From Candidatus Thiodiazotropha sp. 'RUGA' (GTDB lineage: Bacteria; Pseudomonadota; Gammaproteobacteria; Chromatiales; Chromatiaceae): 44,573 nt of DNA. The notes beneath the pieces were generated by a model. That model ran no database searches. It had not been told where the DNA came from and was given only the letters and a program-made list of their open reading frames with translations. The stretch covers positions 27,517 through 72,089 of the forward strand of contig JAEPDS010000020.1 of NCBI GenBank assembly GCA_016842065.1. The letters run 5' to 3'. Positions 44,422 to 44,573 of the stretch are shown here, piece by piece; position 1 is the first letter of the stretch, and each line of letters starts with the position of its first letter. Made by a program: the position numbers and the translations under genes.

Positions 44422-44573
44422 ACGCATACTCGGGCCGATTGAATTAGGATCCGGGAGTTGAAGTTGGCGTGCGGCGTCTGCGATATTGTCTGGATTCGTC
44501 AAGCGCGCTTTTGCTTGATCTCCTGTTGAGTCACTTGCCAGATGGGTCGACTCGATTTTGCACGTTTGATCAG
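44422..44573. other. Right edge, no feature
   Basis: The last 152 bases carry no feature I can support. Confidence 0.4.

Overview
The window is a stretch of a moderately GC-rich gammaproteobacterial chromosome. The best guess is a sulfur-oxidising Chromatiales-type lineage (relatives of Sedimenticola or Candidatus Thiodiazotropha). This is inferred from gene content: a RapA/HepA orthologue, a MetE/MetR pair, CreA, DUF2057, a DcaP-type porin, cytochrome c4 with a small c-type cytochrome and a PCu(A)C copper chaperone, a DsrC/TusE-family sulfur-relay protein, a PEP-CTERM protein and several c-di-GMP proteins. No phage, transposase, CRISPR array, rRNA or tRNA was seen. It reads as core chromosome with a few accessory insertions.

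Layout. 1-400: 107-bp tandem repeat. 427-3280: GntR regulator and propionyl-CoA synthetase PrpE, each with the same promoter design and paired TGTCGACA sites 63 bp apart. 3449-5265: chemoreceptor with a sigma-28-type promoter. 5413-6629: divergent SDR oxidoreductase and HxlR regulator. 6848-8296: isochorismatase-fold protein and Pcm-like methyltransferase. 8643-11353: TPP riboswitch, thiC and rsuA. 11419-13875: PAS-GGDEF-EAL protein with a sigma-28-type promoter. 13917-16796: rapA. 16928-21689: YqhA, a DUF123/GIY-YIG-like protein, small cytochrome c, copper chaperone, a HIT-superfamily enzyme and cytochrome c4. 21969-24341: EEP phosphatase/nuclease and a diguanylate cyclase. 24538-26301: zinc-ribbon protein, CreA and a variant DsrC-like protein. 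26565-30787: a perfect FNR-type box, a GH13_18 phosphorylase, and a convergent gpgP-gpgS operon. 31254-33932: REC-REC-PAS-GGDEF-EAL regulator with a sigma-28-type promoter. 34528-40829: DcaP-like porin, DUF2057, DRE-TIM aldolase-like protein, metE and metR. 40884-44421: small secreted or accessory proteins (PEP-CTERM, peptidoglycan-binding amidase-like, NPPGP-repeat protein, Spy-like protein).

How the parts work together. (a) GpgS and GpgP would make the compatible solute glucosylglycerate from NDP-glucose and 3-phosphoglycerate, and the adjacent GH13_18 phosphorylase would break it down to glucose-1-phosphate and glycerate, giving a complete local synthesis/degradation cycle. (b) A chemoreceptor and two c-di-GMP proteins scattered over 30 kb share sigma-28-like promoters, which suggests they belong to the flagellar regulon. 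(c) The GntR protein probably controls itself and prpE through two-site operators that may loop. These three regulatory or metabolic circuits are the main points of interest. No wholly unknown multigene defence or mobile system was recognised.
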